Program-made: the position numbers and the translations under genes
Shown: positions 40,021 through 48,255 of the stretch, in pieces
How positions within the stretch are numbered: the stretch's first letter is position 1
How the letters are laid out: every line of letters begins with the position of its first letter
Notes under the pieces: generated by a model
Databases searched by the model: none
What the model saw: the letters and a program-made list of their open reading frames with translations, nothing else
What the model was told of the DNA's origin: nothing
Assembly (NCBI RefSeq): GCF_000716435.1
Contig: NZ_JNWO01000048.1
Coordinates: 1-55,513, forward strand
Reading direction: 5' to 3'
DNA: 55,513 nt
DNA from: Streptomyces xylophagus
GTDB lineage: Bacteria; Actinomycetota; Actinomycetes; Streptomycetales; Streptomycetaceae

Positions 40021-40992
40021 CTACGGCTCGCGTGACATGCGCTCCGCCTCAACTCCTGGGTCAGATTCGGGGGTTCGGCAGGGCCCCGGTCCTTCGCAGC
40101 AGGTTGCCGCGCCCGGGTTGTCCCACTGGCAGGTGGGGCAGCGCCACAGGAATCCGGCGCCCCGGGCCGCCGCGAGGATGACGTCCTTCTGCACGGCGTC
40201 GGCCGCGCTCAGCAGCGCGTCCAGCAGCGGTGGTCGGGGCGCGCCTTCTGCGTTGCTGTCGTCGAGGACGATCGTGTCCTCGACCTCGACCCGCAGCGGC
40301 ACCGTGCCGTCGGGCCGGACGAGGTGGTCCGGGGCGTTGTCGACGTGGACGGACACCCGGAAGGCGCCGATCTCGTGGTCGAGGTGGGCGAAGACCAGAA
40401 CGTCGTCGTTCTCCAGGCAGGGAAGGTCGCCGTGGTCTCCCGGGTGGAAGACGGCGGTGCGGTTGGCGCGTTCGCAGGCGCCGGCGTCGGGGAACTGGAA
40501 GTCGAGTGGCACGATCCGTGGGCGTCCTCTGCCTCTGACGGTCTCGGCGTACAGCGAGTAGCCCTCGTCGGGGCGGTTGTCGCGGTCGGGCCCGTAGTAG
40601 AGGTCCACGGCCGTGGCATCGTCGGTGGGCGGTTCGTCGGGGACGTCGTCGTTGAGGAGGTTGTCCCAGTTTCCCCGTGCGTGCCGGGCGAGTTCGGCCA
40701 GGGCGGAGTCCTCGTCGGCGAAGAGGTCGATGATGGCGTTCTCGTGCCGGTCCCAGCGGTGCAGCACCCAGGCCTGCCCCGGTGGGCGGGGCGGAATGTG
40801 CGCGAGGGCCGGTTGTGGTGCGGCGGTGAAGTCGAACTGCTCCAGCCAGGTGCCGAGGATGTCGATGACGTCCGCGCCGGGCCGCTCGCCCGTACGTTCC
40901 TCTAGGTCGGTCAGCTGCTGGCGCAGCGAGATGATGGCTCTGCCCACGGGGGCGGTCAGGTCGACGGGGGTCTTCGGTTCGGGGATGGTCAT
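40021..40992 (-). CDS. Orphan protein with C-terminal zinc ribbon
   Basis: 323 residues from ATG 40992 (GAGGAAG upstream). The helical N-terminus (VGRAIISLRQQLTDLEERTG) is followed by an acidic, Asp-rich alpha/beta body (WVLHRWDRHENAIIDLFADE, ARGNWDNLLNDDVPDEPP, DLYYGPDRDNRPDEGY). It ends with CPTCQWDNPGAATCCEGPGPC, a zinc-ribbon-like cluster. No family is recognised. It is the last gene of the unit that starts with the ParB-like gene. The very acidic composition could suggest DNA mimicry, as in anti-restriction proteins, but this is speculative. Confidence 0.6.
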   Translation of the reverse strand: MTIPEPKTPVDLTAPVGRAIISLRQQLTDLEERTGERPGADVIDILGTWLEQFDFTAAPQPALAHIPPRPPGQAWVLHRWDRHENAIIDLFADEDSALAELARHARGNWDNLLNDDVPDEPPTDDATAVDLYYGPDRDNRPDEGYSLYAETVRGRGRPRIVPLDFQFPDAGACERANRTAVFHPGDHGDLPCLENDDVLVFAHLDHEIGAFRVSVHVDNAPDHLVRPDGTVPLRVEVEDTIVLDDSNAEGAPRPPLLDALLSAADAVQKDVILAAARGAGFLWRCPTCQWDNPGAATCCEGPGPCRTPESDPGVEAERMSREP

Positions 40993-41049
40993 GGTGCTTC
41001 CTCTCTGTTCGGGGTGAGGACGGCGGTGTGCGGCATGGCCGTGGTCGGC

Positions 41050-41340
41050 TCAGAACTCGCCGGGAATGCGGAGGCTGACGTGCCAGTGGTGGGGGCCGGC
41101 CTGGTGCTCGGCGGTGGTGGTCGCCCGGCGGAGGTCGTCCTCGTAGCTGTGGTTGATCCACGCCAGGACGCGCAGTTCGGCCTCGGCCGGGCTGGAGGCG
41201 TCGATCGCGAACAGGGTCGTGGCGCTGGGCCATCCGTCGTCGGGCCGCTCGGTGACTGTGTCGCTGATGCGCTGGGCGTGCCAGGCGGTCTCGGGGTCGT
41301 CGGGAACGGGTGGCAGGGTCACGGGGTATGTGGTGGGCAT
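41050..41340 (-). CDS. Small hypothetical protein
   Basis: 96 residues, ATG 41340 with AAGGGGAG 7 nt upstream. Contains WHAQRISDTVTERPDDGWPS, TTLFAIDASSPAEAELRVLA and WINHSYEDDLRRA, a compact alpha/beta protein with a possible two-strand, one-helix repeat. No motif is recognised. It lies 57 bp upstream of the 40021 gene and is part of the ParB-like unit. Confidence 0.6.
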   Translation of the reverse strand: MPTTYPVTLPPVPDDPETAWHAQRISDTVTERPDDGWPSATTLFAIDASSPAEAELRVLAWINHSYEDDLRRATTTAEHQAGPHHWHVSLRIPGEF

Positions 41341-41403
41341 GCAACTCCCCTTCGGGGTAACGGAGGTGGGGGCGGTTTCCCGGGCTGTGGCCGGGACTGC
41401 GGG

Positions 41404-42024
41404 CTAGGGCTGCTCCAGTCCCAGGGCGGTGCGCACCAGGTCGAGCAGGGCGGTGGGCCCGGCGGGCAGGACGGCTTCCCGCCGGACGCGCTTGCGCAGG
41501 ACGGGTACGTCCAGGCTGATCCCGGCCGGGACGGCGGATGTGTCCTGGGGGAACGCGAGTTGGTAGTGCCGGGCCGCGATCATCCATGCCTCGTAGCGCT
41601 CGGCGGGCCGGCCGCTGCGGGCGGTGTGCCCCTGGTCCGGGGTCTGCTCGGGGCACGGGCGTGACGGGTCGGTGCAGGGGCGGCCCGCGGGGTGGGTGGC
41701 GAGCACCGGGCGGGAGCGGTAGTGGGTGGCGGTGCCGTTGAGCATCGGGCAGTTTGCCGCGGTGTAGGGCTGGCACTCCGGGTGCAGCGCCGGTTCGGGG
41801 GAGCAGCCACGCTCCTGGTCGGCGGGGCGGACGATGACGAAGAACCGTTCCTGGAGGGGCTGGGCGCAGATCTGGCACAGGCGCTGGAGGACGGCGTGGC
41901 GGGCGCGGTCGGCGTCGAGGCTGCCGAAGACGGCGTGCCCGTTGTGGATCAGGGAGACATAGGGCACGACCAGTCCGCCGGCCAGCGGCCGGGCCAGGCA
42001 GCGCACGGGGATCGCGGGGCTCAT
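41404..42024 (-). CDS. Orphan protein with conserved Cys/His
   Basis: 206 residues from ATG 42024; GTG 42033 is an alternative (AAGGGGG lies closer to it). LAGGLVVPYVSLIHNGHAVF, HAVLQRLCQICAQPLQERFF and VIVRPADQERGCSPEPALHP with EC, later NCPMLN and PCTDPSRPCPEQ. The CxxC plus HPEC arrangement suggests a structural zinc. The C-terminal third is helical (YEAWMIAARHYQLAFPQD). It is of a Streptomyces plasmid type without known function. Confidence 0.6.
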   Translation of the reverse strand: MSPAIPVRCLARPLAGGLVVPYVSLIHNGHAVFGSLDADRARHAVLQRLCQICAQPLQERFFVIVRPADQERGCSPEPALHPECQPYTAANCPMLNGTATHYRSRPVLATHPAGRPCTDPSRPCPEQTPDQGHTARSGRPAERYEAWMIAARHYQLAFPQDTSAVPAGISLDVPVLRKRVRREAVLPAGPTALLDLVRTALGLEQP

Positions 42025-42075
42025 CGAAGTCACGCCCCCTTCGGGGGAGTTGAGGGTGAGGACCGGGCGGCGGGG

Positions 42076-42106
42076 CCTGGGGCAGCGCGCGGCGCGCTGC
42101 CCCAGG
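42076..42106. terminator. Strong hairpin between module genes
   Basis: CCTGGGGCAGCGCG (42076-42089) pairs perfectly with CGCGCTGCCCCAGG (42093-42106), loop CGG. It follows the stop of the 42120 gene and precedes the 42024 start, so it may terminate or attenuate transcription inside the ParB-like unit. Confidence 0.8.
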
Positions 42107-42119
42107 CTTCCGGGGCGGT

Positions 42120-42494
42120 CTAGGAGTCGGCCGGGGTGTCCGTGAGCTCGATGCAGGCGGCCGGGACCCTCGGGACGCGGTAGCGCTGCTGGTCCTCGGG
42201 GATGGTGAAGCGGTTGCGCGGGTCGCGGCGCAGCTGCTCGGTGGAGTCCTCGTCGAGCACGAAGTCGAAGCGGCTGCCCGTCTTGTTGGGCGCTCCGACG
42301 GTGCCGGTCAGGCGGCGCAGGCAGGCTGGGGTGATCGTGGTGTCGATCCGCCCGGTGCGGCCCGGGAGAATGACCGGGCCCTTGGCGGCGTCGAGTTCGA
42401 CCAGGCGGGCGGCGGCCGCCTCCTGGAGGGCGATCAGGGCGCCGGTCTCGGACAGTCCGCCGACGAAGGCGCGGATCTCGGCAAGCGTGGGCAT
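42120..42494 (-). CDS. Small hypothetical protein
   Basis: 124 residues, ATG 42494 with GAGGGG 9 nt upstream. The helical N-terminus (LAEIRAFVGGLSETGALIAL, QEAAAARLVELDAA) precedes a strand-rich half (GRIDTTITPACLRRLTGT, SRFDFVLDEDSTEQLRRDPR, IPEDQQRYRVPRVP). No family is recognised. It is flanked by the hairpin at 42076-42106 and belongs to the minus-strand module. Confidence 0.58.
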   Translation of the reverse strand: MPTLAEIRAFVGGLSETGALIALQEAAAARLVELDAAKGPVILPGRTGRIDTTITPACLRRLTGTVGAPNKTGSRFDFVLDEDSTEQLRRDPRNRFTIPEDQQRYRVPRVPAACIELTDTPADS

Positions 42495-42624
42495 GGGTGT
42501 GTCCCCTCTTGTGGTTCGCGTGGTGGGCCGGGCGTCTCGCGCGCCCGGTGGAGGAAACCGGCCCGTTGGACGGCGGGCCGGAGGCGGGCGCCGGAGACGC
42601 GGCGCCCACCGTGGCGCGCGTCGG

Positions 42625-42954
42625 TCAGCCCGGCGGGTAGAGCACCAGGGCGGCGACGGCGCTGTCCGGAACCTGCGGGAACAGCCGCCGCAGTTCGGCG
42701 TCCCGGGCGAGTTCGCTCTCCAGCGGGTAGACCTCGCCCCGCAGGTCGTCGGCTTCGGGCTCGGGGGCGTAGCGGGCGCGGGCGTACGTACTGAACGGCG
42801 AGAAGCCGTTGCCCTCGGGGTCGGTGGAGAGCACGACCAGGGTGGTACCCGGCATGCGTGCCCAGTCGTTGTCGACGAGTCGGCGCAGCACAGCGAGAGT
42901 GAGCGGCTGGTCGCCCCGAACTGGCGCGGGTTCCGCAGGACTGGATGTGGACAT
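42625..42954 (-). CDS. Small hypothetical protein
   Basis: 109 residues from ATG 42954. A short disordered start is followed by LTLAVLRRLVDNDWARMPGT, TLVVLSTDPEGNGFSPFSTY and PLESELARDAELRRLFPQVP, with AALVLYPPG at the end. The TLVVLSTDPEGN-FSP stretch resembles a group of small Streptomyces proteins of unknown function. Ribosome-binding site weak. Member of the ParB-like transcription unit. Confidence 0.55.
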   Translation of the reverse strand: MSTSSPAEPAPVRGDQPLTLAVLRRLVDNDWARMPGTTLVVLSTDPEGNGFSPFSTYARARYAPEPEADDLRGEVYPLESELARDAELRRLFPQVPDSAVAALVLYPPG

Positions 42955-42996
42955 GAGGCACTCGGTGTGGTGGTGAGTGAGCGCGGGTTGAGGGGG

Positions 42997-43018
42997 CCGG
43001 GCACCTGTGGGTGCCCGG
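42997..43018. terminator. Hairpin after the ParB-like gene
   Basis: CCGGGCACC (42997-43005) pairs perfectly with GGTGCCCGG (43010-43018), loop 4 nt. It lies 32 nt past the ParB-like stop and could partly separate it from the following genes. Confidence 0.72.
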
Positions 43019-43049
43019 CCGTCGTGCGCGTGCGGACTGGCCGTACGGC

Positions 43050-44606
43050 TCAGGTGTCGTCGCCGGTGGTGTCCGCGTCCGCGCCCCGGTGCGGGGCGAG
43101 TGCCTGCTCCTCGACCTCCGACAGCCGGTAGGAGCCCTTGTCGTCCTGGCCGAGCTTCTCCAGCAGTAGCAGGTAGGCGATCTGCTGGGGGCTGGGGTCC
43201 TCCCACAGGAAGCGGACCTGCATTTGGGCGTCGTTCCAGCCCTTCGGGTCGCGCATGTCGCGCTCGAACGCGGCGGCGACGTGCGCGAACAGCACGTGCG
43301 GCAGCCGGGCCTTGGAGACGGTGACCAGCTCCGACAGACGCACCCGCTCGAACGGCGACTCGGGCAGCTTCACGCCCAGGAGCCGGGCGACGTCATGGGC
43401 CTCCCGCCGACCGGCCCACTTGCCGTAGAAGTGGGGCAGGTCCAGCAGCACGGAGGCGGCGAACTTCCAGGCCTCCTCCGGCAGGGTCTTGCTGGAGCGC
43501 ACCAGCCGGGAGACGAAGTCCTGCCGGGGGCCTGCGGCGGCCTTCCAGGCCCGGTTGCATGCGGTGGTGCGGGCCCGCTCGGTGGCCTTGGCCTCGTCGT
43601 CGGCCGTCTTCTCCGGCTGCGCCTTCGGCTTGGGGCGCACCTTGTGGCCGTAGGCGGCAGGGTCGGCGCAGTACCACACGGGCTGGTGCTCGTCGTCGAG
43701 CCGGGCGCTGTGGCCGGGGCAGTTCTTGTGGTTGTCCTCGGTCAGCGGGTTGCCCAGCCCGGTGGTCAGGTCGGTGAGCGGGCGGGCGGTGTCCTTCTCC
43801 CCGTACGCGAGCCGTGTGGGCAGCAGGGGGATCTCCGCCTCTTCGAGGGCGGTGACCGCCTCCTTGCGGGCGGCGCGGTCGGTCTGCTCGGCCTTGAGCA
43901 GGGCGAGTTCCTGCTCCCAGTGGCCGCGCCCGCCGTCCTCCTCGTCCTCGTCGCGGGCCAGCGCCCGCAGCAGGCGGTGTTCCGCGTCGGGTACGTCGGC
44001 GACCTCGGCGAGCGTGGCCATCTGTTCCAGGTCCATGCCCCCGGCCGACGCGCGGCGCAGGGCGGCGTCGCTGAGTTCCTGGGCGCGGGCGAGCCGCTGG
44101 CCGGTGCCGCGCTTGAGCCCCAGGGCGCGCGCGGCGGCCTTCTGCTCGATCTCGTCCATGCCGATCAGGGAGAGTTCGGCGGCCTTGAGGGTGTCCTTGG
44201 TCGCCATGCCCTTGCGCTGGTGGTTCTCGATCAGGGACAGGAAGCGCGTCCACGCGTCCCGGCTGACCAGGTCGGTGCGGACGAACGCCTTGATCTGCCG
44301 TTTGGTGCGCCCGTCCTCCTCGGCGGTGGCGTTGGCGATCTGCGCGGCCTGGGTGCGCCGCCAGCCCTTGAACGCGCCGTAGGTGCCGTCCGGGCGGGGC
44401 CGGACGCTGACGGGGTCCTGGACGTCGACGGCCTTGACGGAGTTGATCAGGTCGTCGTCGGGCTCGGTGTCGTGCTCGCGGGCGTTGCACTCGTCGCGCA
44501 CGATCGTGTCCGGGTCGAGCAGGACGGCGGTCAGGCCTGCTTCGTCGGCGTCGACCGGGGTGTGTTCGGCGCTCTGGTCGGCGGTGGACTTGGTGGCTGT
44601 GGCCAT
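43050..44606 (-). CDS. ParB/RepB-like nuclease-domain protein
   Basis: 518 residues from ATG 44606 (AAGGAGG 7 nt upstream, the strongest site in the module). The ParB-like N-domain (about 25-115) has NAREHD, DDDLINSVKAVDVQDPVSVR and YGAFKGWRRTQAA, where GWRR replaces the usual GERR. A second ParB box, IENHQRKGM (ENxQR), lies at 126-134, followed by an HTH-like KDTLKAAELSLIGMDEIEQK. The C-terminal half is long and charged. It contains a Cys/His cluster (NCPGH...WYCADP) and helical segments unlike partition ParB. No ParA is adjacent, so a nuclease or leading-region ParB-like role is more likely than partition. Confidence 0.82.
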   Translation of the reverse strand: MATATKSTADQSAEHTPVDADEAGLTAVLLDPDTIVRDECNAREHDTEPDDDLINSVKAVDVQDPVSVRPRPDGTYGAFKGWRRTQAAQIANATAEEDGRTKRQIKAFVRTDLVSRDAWTRFLSLIENHQRKGMATKDTLKAAELSLIGMDEIEQKAAARALGLKRGTGQRLARAQELSDAALRRASAGGMDLEQMATLAEVADVPDAEHRLLRALARDEDEEDGGRGHWEQELALLKAEQTDRAARKEAVTALEEAEIPLLPTRLAYGEKDTARPLTDLTTGLGNPLTEDNHKNCPGHSARLDDEHQPVWYCADPAAYGHKVRPKPKAQPEKTADDEAKATERARTTACNRAWKAAAGPRQDFVSRLVRSSKTLPEEAWKFAASVLLDLPHFYGKWAGRREAHDVARLLGVKLPESPFERVRLSELVTVSKARLPHVLFAHVAAAFERDMRDPKGWNDAQMQVRFLWEDPSPQQIAYLLLLEKLGQDDKGSYRLSEVEEQALAPHRGADADTTGDDT

Positions 44607-44629
44607 GTCTGGCCTCCTTGCGCTGGGTT

Positions 44630-44731
44630 GACGGACTTTCAGCGGTGCCGGGAGGGAGCCACCCTCTCGACATGTTCCATAATACGTTATTCGCGGAGTG
44701 GGGCAACCGGATTTCTCAGCGCCACCCCGCC
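44630..44731 (-). promoter_or_regulatory. Repeated terminator-promoter element, copy b
   Basis: On the minus strand TTGCCC (44706-44701), 16-nt spacer, TATTAT (44684-44679), followed by GGAACATG. A near-perfect stem, GCGGAGTGG (44693-44701) with CCACCCCGC (from 44722), can end the 44746 gene. The 5' leader (44630-44678) resembles those of copies e and f. It drives the ParB-like gene. Confidence 0.75.
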
Positions 44732-44745
44732 CGCAAAAGTGCAGC

Positions 44746-44928
44746 TCAGGCGGCTCTGCGGCGGCGCGCTGCGTGCACGGAGCACCCGAACACGGCACGT
44801 GCTCCACTGCCGATGCGGGGGATGGAGGTCACCTGCTCGGTACAGGGCACGCCGCAGTCGACGCACCTACGGTCGTCTTCCGGGGCGGGCGCCGGCGCGG
44901 GTGGCGGGGGCGGGGCGGATCGGGGCAT
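44746..44928 (-). CDS. Small Pro-rich zinc-binding-like protein
   Basis: 60 residues, ATG 44928 with GAGG upstream. PPPPPAPAPAPEDDRRCVDC and GVPCTEQV, then GCSVHAA, give three or four Cys and one His in zinc-finger spacing. The basic tail (ARRRRAA) could contact nucleic acid. It is the last gene of unit c and sits directly before the hairpin of element b. One of at least three tiny Cys-rich proteins in the module. Confidence 0.5.
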   Translation of the reverse strand: MPRSAPPPPPAPAPAPEDDRRCVDCGVPCTEQVTSIPRIGSGARAVFGCSVHAARRRRAA

Positions 44929-44998
44929 GGCGGAGCCTCTTTCGTCTTCGGGACAGCGGGAGTGCCCTGCGCGCCCTGCGTGGGCCGGGCGTTGACGG

Positions 44999-45745
44999 TT
45001 ACCCGGGTGCGCCGCCGGTGGCTTCGCGGCGGTGTATCTCGGCGAGCGCGCGAGCGCCCAGCTGCGATGCGGCCGTCGCACTCCAGCCGCACGAGCAGGA
45101 CGCGCCGGTGGAGCCGTCGTACATCTGCCCGCCCTTGCGCTCGCGCCCCAGCCCGGTGGAATGGCCACGGTCGAACGGCCGGTACCACCCGGAGGGCTGG
45201 CCGGTGCGGGTCAGGTGGCGGGCTTCGGGGGTGCACAGCAGGCGCAGGCCTGCGTCCGCCACGGCGGCGACCTTCCAGTGATCCCACTCGGAGCCCTCCA
45301 GGCAACCGGTGAGCTCGGTGCCGGTGGTGCCGCACAGCGCGATCCGGCCGTCCGGCCAGACGCGCGCGGACGCACCCGGCATGCTCCAGCCGACCGAGCC
45401 GTCCGACTGGCGGGGGATGCCGTTGCGGTGGTCCGGCGTCATCCTCGCGAGCAGCCGGACCGAGGACATGGCGGCGGACGGGCGGCGGTGGTCGGCCGTC
45501 TCGGGCGCGGCTTCGGCGATGGCGGCCAGCCAGGCCGGCGCGAGCGGGTACGCCCCGGGGTGGAAGGTCAGCAGCGCGGCCCGGTCGCGCCCGTTCCCGG
45601 AGCGGACGGCGGCGTGGATGGAGTCCGAGTAGCGGGCGTACCTGCGCACCGACACCGGGCCGCGGGCGGTGGTGAACCAGGCCTGTTGGCGGTCGGTGAG
45701 CGTCGACAGGTCCGCGCCGTCGAGCGGGGTGTTTGCCGGGGGCAC
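44999..45745 (-). CDS. Orphan protein
   Basis: 248 residues from GTG 45745 (AAAGGAC 9 nt upstream). LTDRQQAWFTTARGPVSVRR, YARYSDSIHAAVRSGNGRDR, LTFHPGAYPLAPAWLAAIAE and RVWPDGRIALCGTTG are visible, with CSCGWSATAASQLGARALAE near the end. A Cys pair and the repeated Trp-Asp-Gly pattern give no known fold. Part of unit c. No function is assigned. Confidence 0.58.
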   Translation of the reverse strand: MPPANTPLDGADLSTLTDRQQAWFTTARGPVSVRRYARYSDSIHAAVRSGNGRDRAALLTFHPGAYPLAPAWLAAIAEAAPETADHRRPSAAMSSVRLLARMTPDHRNGIPRQSDGSVGWSMPGASARVWPDGRIALCGTTGTELTGCLEGSEWDHWKVAAVADAGLRLLCTPEARHLTRTGQPSGWYRPFDRGHSTGLGRERKGGQMYDGSTGASCSCGWSATAASQLGARALAEIHRREATGGAPG

Positions 45746-45783
45746 GGCTCAGGTCCTTTCGGGCGGGGGCTGTTGAGGTGGTG

Positions 45784-45957
45784 TCAGCGGCCGGTGCACT
45801 GGGCGGCGAAGTGCCACGTGGACCGGCGCCCGGAGCGCATCCCGTGCGTGGGGCAGCCGGGGGCCAGCAGGAAGCCGCCGCACGGCAGCCAGGTGCAGAT
45901 GCAGCGCGGGTCGGCGTCGAGGTGGAGGTGCTCGGCGGGTTCGCGGTCGGGGAACAA
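45784..45957 (-). CDS. Tiny Cys-rich protein (TTG start)
   Basis: 57 residues. TTG 45957 is supported by AAGGA 6 nt upstream and by the tight fit between its neighbours (45745 and 46001). CICTWLPCGG, then LLAPGCPTHG and FAAQC, supply five cysteines and a His, suggesting a zinc-binding mini-protein. Its small size and unusual start mean it would be missed by most gene finders. Confidence 0.5.
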   Translation of the reverse strand: MFPDREPAEHLHLDADPRCICTWLPCGGFLLAPGCPTHGMRSGRRSTWHFAAQCTGR

Positions 45958-46000
45958 GGGGATCCTTCGCCTCGGGGCGGGCGGGGTGTGCGGGTGGGGT

Positions 46001-46915
46001 TCAGCCCTGGACGGGGCCCTTGGCCTGGTTCTCGACGCGCCACTGCGCCAGCCGGCTCACGCATGCCGCGCTGTCGGCGAGGCACTCGTGCGCCGTGCCG
46101 GGGGAGGGGTGGCGGATCACGTCGATCGTGTCGCCCTCCGGGTCGTGCAGGTGGGCGGTCCATCCCGGGGTGCCCCTGCCGGTGCCGTGGTCCTCTTCCG
46201 GGTGGTCGGCCGAGCCCTGGTCGTCGATGCGGATCGTCCAGCCGTCGACCAGGGGGACGGTGACGGCGGTGTGCTCGCCTCCGGCGCTGGTGAGGCTGCC
46301 TCCGTGGAAGGCGGCCTGTTCGAGTGCGCGGATGAGGATGTCGCCAGCGCGGCAGGGGAGGTCGCGGGCCGCCACGGGCGGGGCGGCGAGGCGCTCGCGC
46401 AGGGCGGTGACCATGTCCAGGGCGGTTGTCGTGGGGGCTTGCTCGCCGGTGAGCTGCGTGTGCAGTTCGGCGAGGACGGCGGCGGCGGTGGGCGCGCCGG
46501 GCAGGTGGTCGACGATGTTGGTGTGAAGGAGGAAGAGCCGGGCCGCCCAGTGCCGGGCCGGGCTCTCGGCGGCGAAGGCGCGGAACTCCGGACGGGTGGG
46601 GTCGTAGCCAGTGAGGTCGTACGCGCGGGTGATCCCGTCGCGGGTGAGGGTGCGCAGGGCGCGGGAAGAGGCGACCAGGCGCGCGGGGTCGGCGAGCGGG
46701 AAGAGGTCCCGCTCGTGGGTGCCGTGGGCCTCCCACAGGACTCCGTCCCACAACACGGCCAGTTCTACGGCGCGTTCGGCCTGGTGGGCGCGGCGCGCCA
46801 GCCGGACAGGATCGCGCTGGATGCCCTGGGTGAGGGCGGCTCCGGCGCGCTGCTGGAGGGTGAAGGCGTGCTGCGCGTGAGAAGCCAGCAGCGCGGCGGC
46901 ATCGTGCAGGTCCAT
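46001..46915 (-). CDS. Helical orphan protein (first gene of unit c)
   Basis: 304 residues from ATG 46915 (GGGAGGAG 6 nt upstream). Largely helical: DAAALLASHAQHAFTLQQRA, LARRAHQAERAVELAVLWDG, LRTLTRDGITRAYDLTGY and ALDMVTALRERLAAP. A strand-rich final third (HTAVTVPLVDGWTIRIDD, WTAHLHDPEGDTIDVIRHPS) follows. The last ~90 residues resemble small Streptomyces domains of unknown role seen elsewhere in this module. Driven by element c, 28 nt upstream. Confidence 0.6.
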   Translation of the reverse strand: MDLHDAAALLASHAQHAFTLQQRAGAALTQGIQRDPVRLARRAHQAERAVELAVLWDGVLWEAHGTHERDLFPLADPARLVASSRALRTLTRDGITRAYDLTGYDPTRPEFRAFAAESPARHWAARLFLLHTNIVDHLPGAPTAAAVLAELHTQLTGEQAPTTTALDMVTALRERLAAPPVAARDLPCRAGDILIRALEQAAFHGGSLTSAGGEHTAVTVPLVDGWTIRIDDQGSADHPEEDHGTGRGTPGWTAHLHDPEGDTIDVIRHPSPGTAHECLADSAACVSRLAQWRVENQAKGPVQG

Positions 46916-46942
46916 GGAGAACTCCTCCCGAAGAGTAACTAG

Positions 46943-46997
46943 TTCCATAATGCCTAAATCCTGGAGTGGGGCAGCTGCTTTTCCGGCGCTGCCCCAC
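46943..46997 (-). promoter_or_regulatory. Repeated terminator-promoter element, copy c
   Basis: Minus strand CTGCCC (46974-46969), 16-nt spacer, CATTAT (46952-46947), then GGAAC. GTGGGGCAGC (46966-46975) pairs perfectly with GCTGCCCCAC (46988-46997). The hairpin ends 16 nt from the stop of the 47013 gene, and its arm holds the -35-like box. Confidence 0.78.
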
Positions 46998-47012
46998 CCT
47001 GAAACCCGCAGG

Positions 47013-48164
47013 TCAGGGCCCGGTCGGCACAGGATCGAGCGTGACCCGGGCACCGTCTTCCATGACGTCCACGGTCCGGCCCGAGGCTGCCAGAACGCGT
47101 GCGTAGTCCTCCAGATCCTTCTCGAAGCGCTCGCCCTCCTGCGCGGTCGCCTCCCTGCGGACTCCGGGCCGGATCGCGCCCCACGGCTCCAGCAGCCGCG
47201 CCACCCTGGCCACGGCAGGATTCTTGCCGGGGAGGATAAGGAAGCCTGGTGTTCGGGTGTAGTCGGCGTCGGTCAAGCCGTACGGCATGTGCCCGGCGGT
47301 CGCCAACTCCACGGCCAGCGACCGGAATTCGTCCCTGTCGATCAAGTCCGGCCACAGTCCCGGCAGGTCCAGGGACGCCACCCCGGCGTGCCGGGCGGCT
47401 TCGGCTTCGCGGTTCTCGCTGTCGGCCGCACCCTGGGCCCGGTCGGCGTCGGTGTAGGTGTTCACGGACGCTCCGGTGAGCTGGTCCACGAGGTCCCACC
47501 CACTACGTCCGGGGGCCGGTGCGACGTGGAACCGGGCTTCGGGCTGTTCGGCCGGCGCCTGGGCGAAGAACACGTGTGCGCTGCCGTACGGCTCCGTCGT
47601 CACCAGTCCTGCCCGGCGCAGGATGTCGGCGAGGAACGGGGCGACGGCCCGGGATTCCCCGGCGGGCGTGTGCCACCAGGCGATCGGGCAGTGCCGGTTC
47701 GCTCCGCGCGGGTGGTGCACGGGCAGGTCGGCGATGGCCCACTGCTCCCCGGGGCGGTCAGGGAGCGCGGACGCGAGGGCGGTCCGCGCGCGCTCGACGG
47801 CGGCGGACAGGCGGGACAGGGCTGCGATCTGCTGGGGCACGAGGCGCCGCCAGATGTGGGAGGCGGTGTGCCGGGCGGTGGCCTGACCCTGGGTCTCGCC
47901 CGGGCCGGGGCGCGGTTGGGCGGTCACCGTGATGGGCTCGATGCTCAGGCCGTGGTCGGCGGCCTGCTCCGGCAGAACCGCGGTGATGGTGATCCGGGTT
48001 CGCGGGCGGTTGGCGGCGAGGACGAGGGCGCGGCCGTCGGCGTAGACGATCCGCACCCGGTCCGGGGCACCGTCCGTCTCGGCGCGCTCGGCGCGCTCGG
48101 CGCCGAGCTGCTCGGCAACTGCACGGGCGAGCGACTCAAGGCCGGTGGCGGTGGACAGGTCCAT
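47013..48164 (-). CDS. Orphan protein (unit d)
   Basis: 383 residues, ATG 48164. ESLARAVAEQLGAERAERAE, RVRIVYADGRALVLAANRPR and RITITAVLPEQAADHGLSIE open a small alpha/beta domain. A middle helical region (HIWRRLVPQQIAALSRLSAA) follows. Two further domains include EARFHVAPAPGRSGWDLVDQ and a C-terminal VARVARLLEPWGAIRPGVRR. The opening and closing parts look like repeats of one domain type that handles a bound ligand, but nothing is recognised. Part of unit d with 48256 and 48708. Confidence 0.55.
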   Translation of the reverse strand: MDLSTATGLESLARAVAEQLGAERAERAETDGAPDRVRIVYADGRALVLAANRPRTRITITAVLPEQAADHGLSIEPITVTAQPRPGPGETQGQATARHTASHIWRRLVPQQIAALSRLSAAVERARTALASALPDRPGEQWAIADLPVHHPRGANRHCPIAWWHTPAGESRAVAPFLADILRRAGLVTTEPYGSAHVFFAQAPAEQPEARFHVAPAPGRSGWDLVDQLTGASVNTYTDADRAQGAADSENREAEAARHAGVASLDLPGLWPDLIDRDEFRSLAVELATAGHMPYGLTDADYTRTPGFLILPGKNPAVARVARLLEPWGAIRPGVRREATAQEGERFEKDLEDYARVLAASGRTVDVMEDGARVTLDPVPTGP

Positions 48165-48255
48165 GACGGTCTCCTTCGGGCACGGGGGGGGCAGGGGTGT
48201 GGGGGCGGTGCTCGTGCGGCGCGGGGTGTTCCTGCTGTCCTGCGCGGCGGGCGGA

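Noticed and set aside
43050..44606. A ParA-ParB partition locus
   Set aside because: No ParA-like ATPase gene is adjacent and the long Cys-containing C-terminal half is unlike partition ParB, so only a ParB-like domain is claimed.
43224..46942. Two very long plus-strand open frames (43224-45281 and 45032-46942)
   Set aside because: Both are Gly/Val/Arg-rich shadows of the minus-strand ParB-like and neighbouring genes, which have proper starts and coupling.
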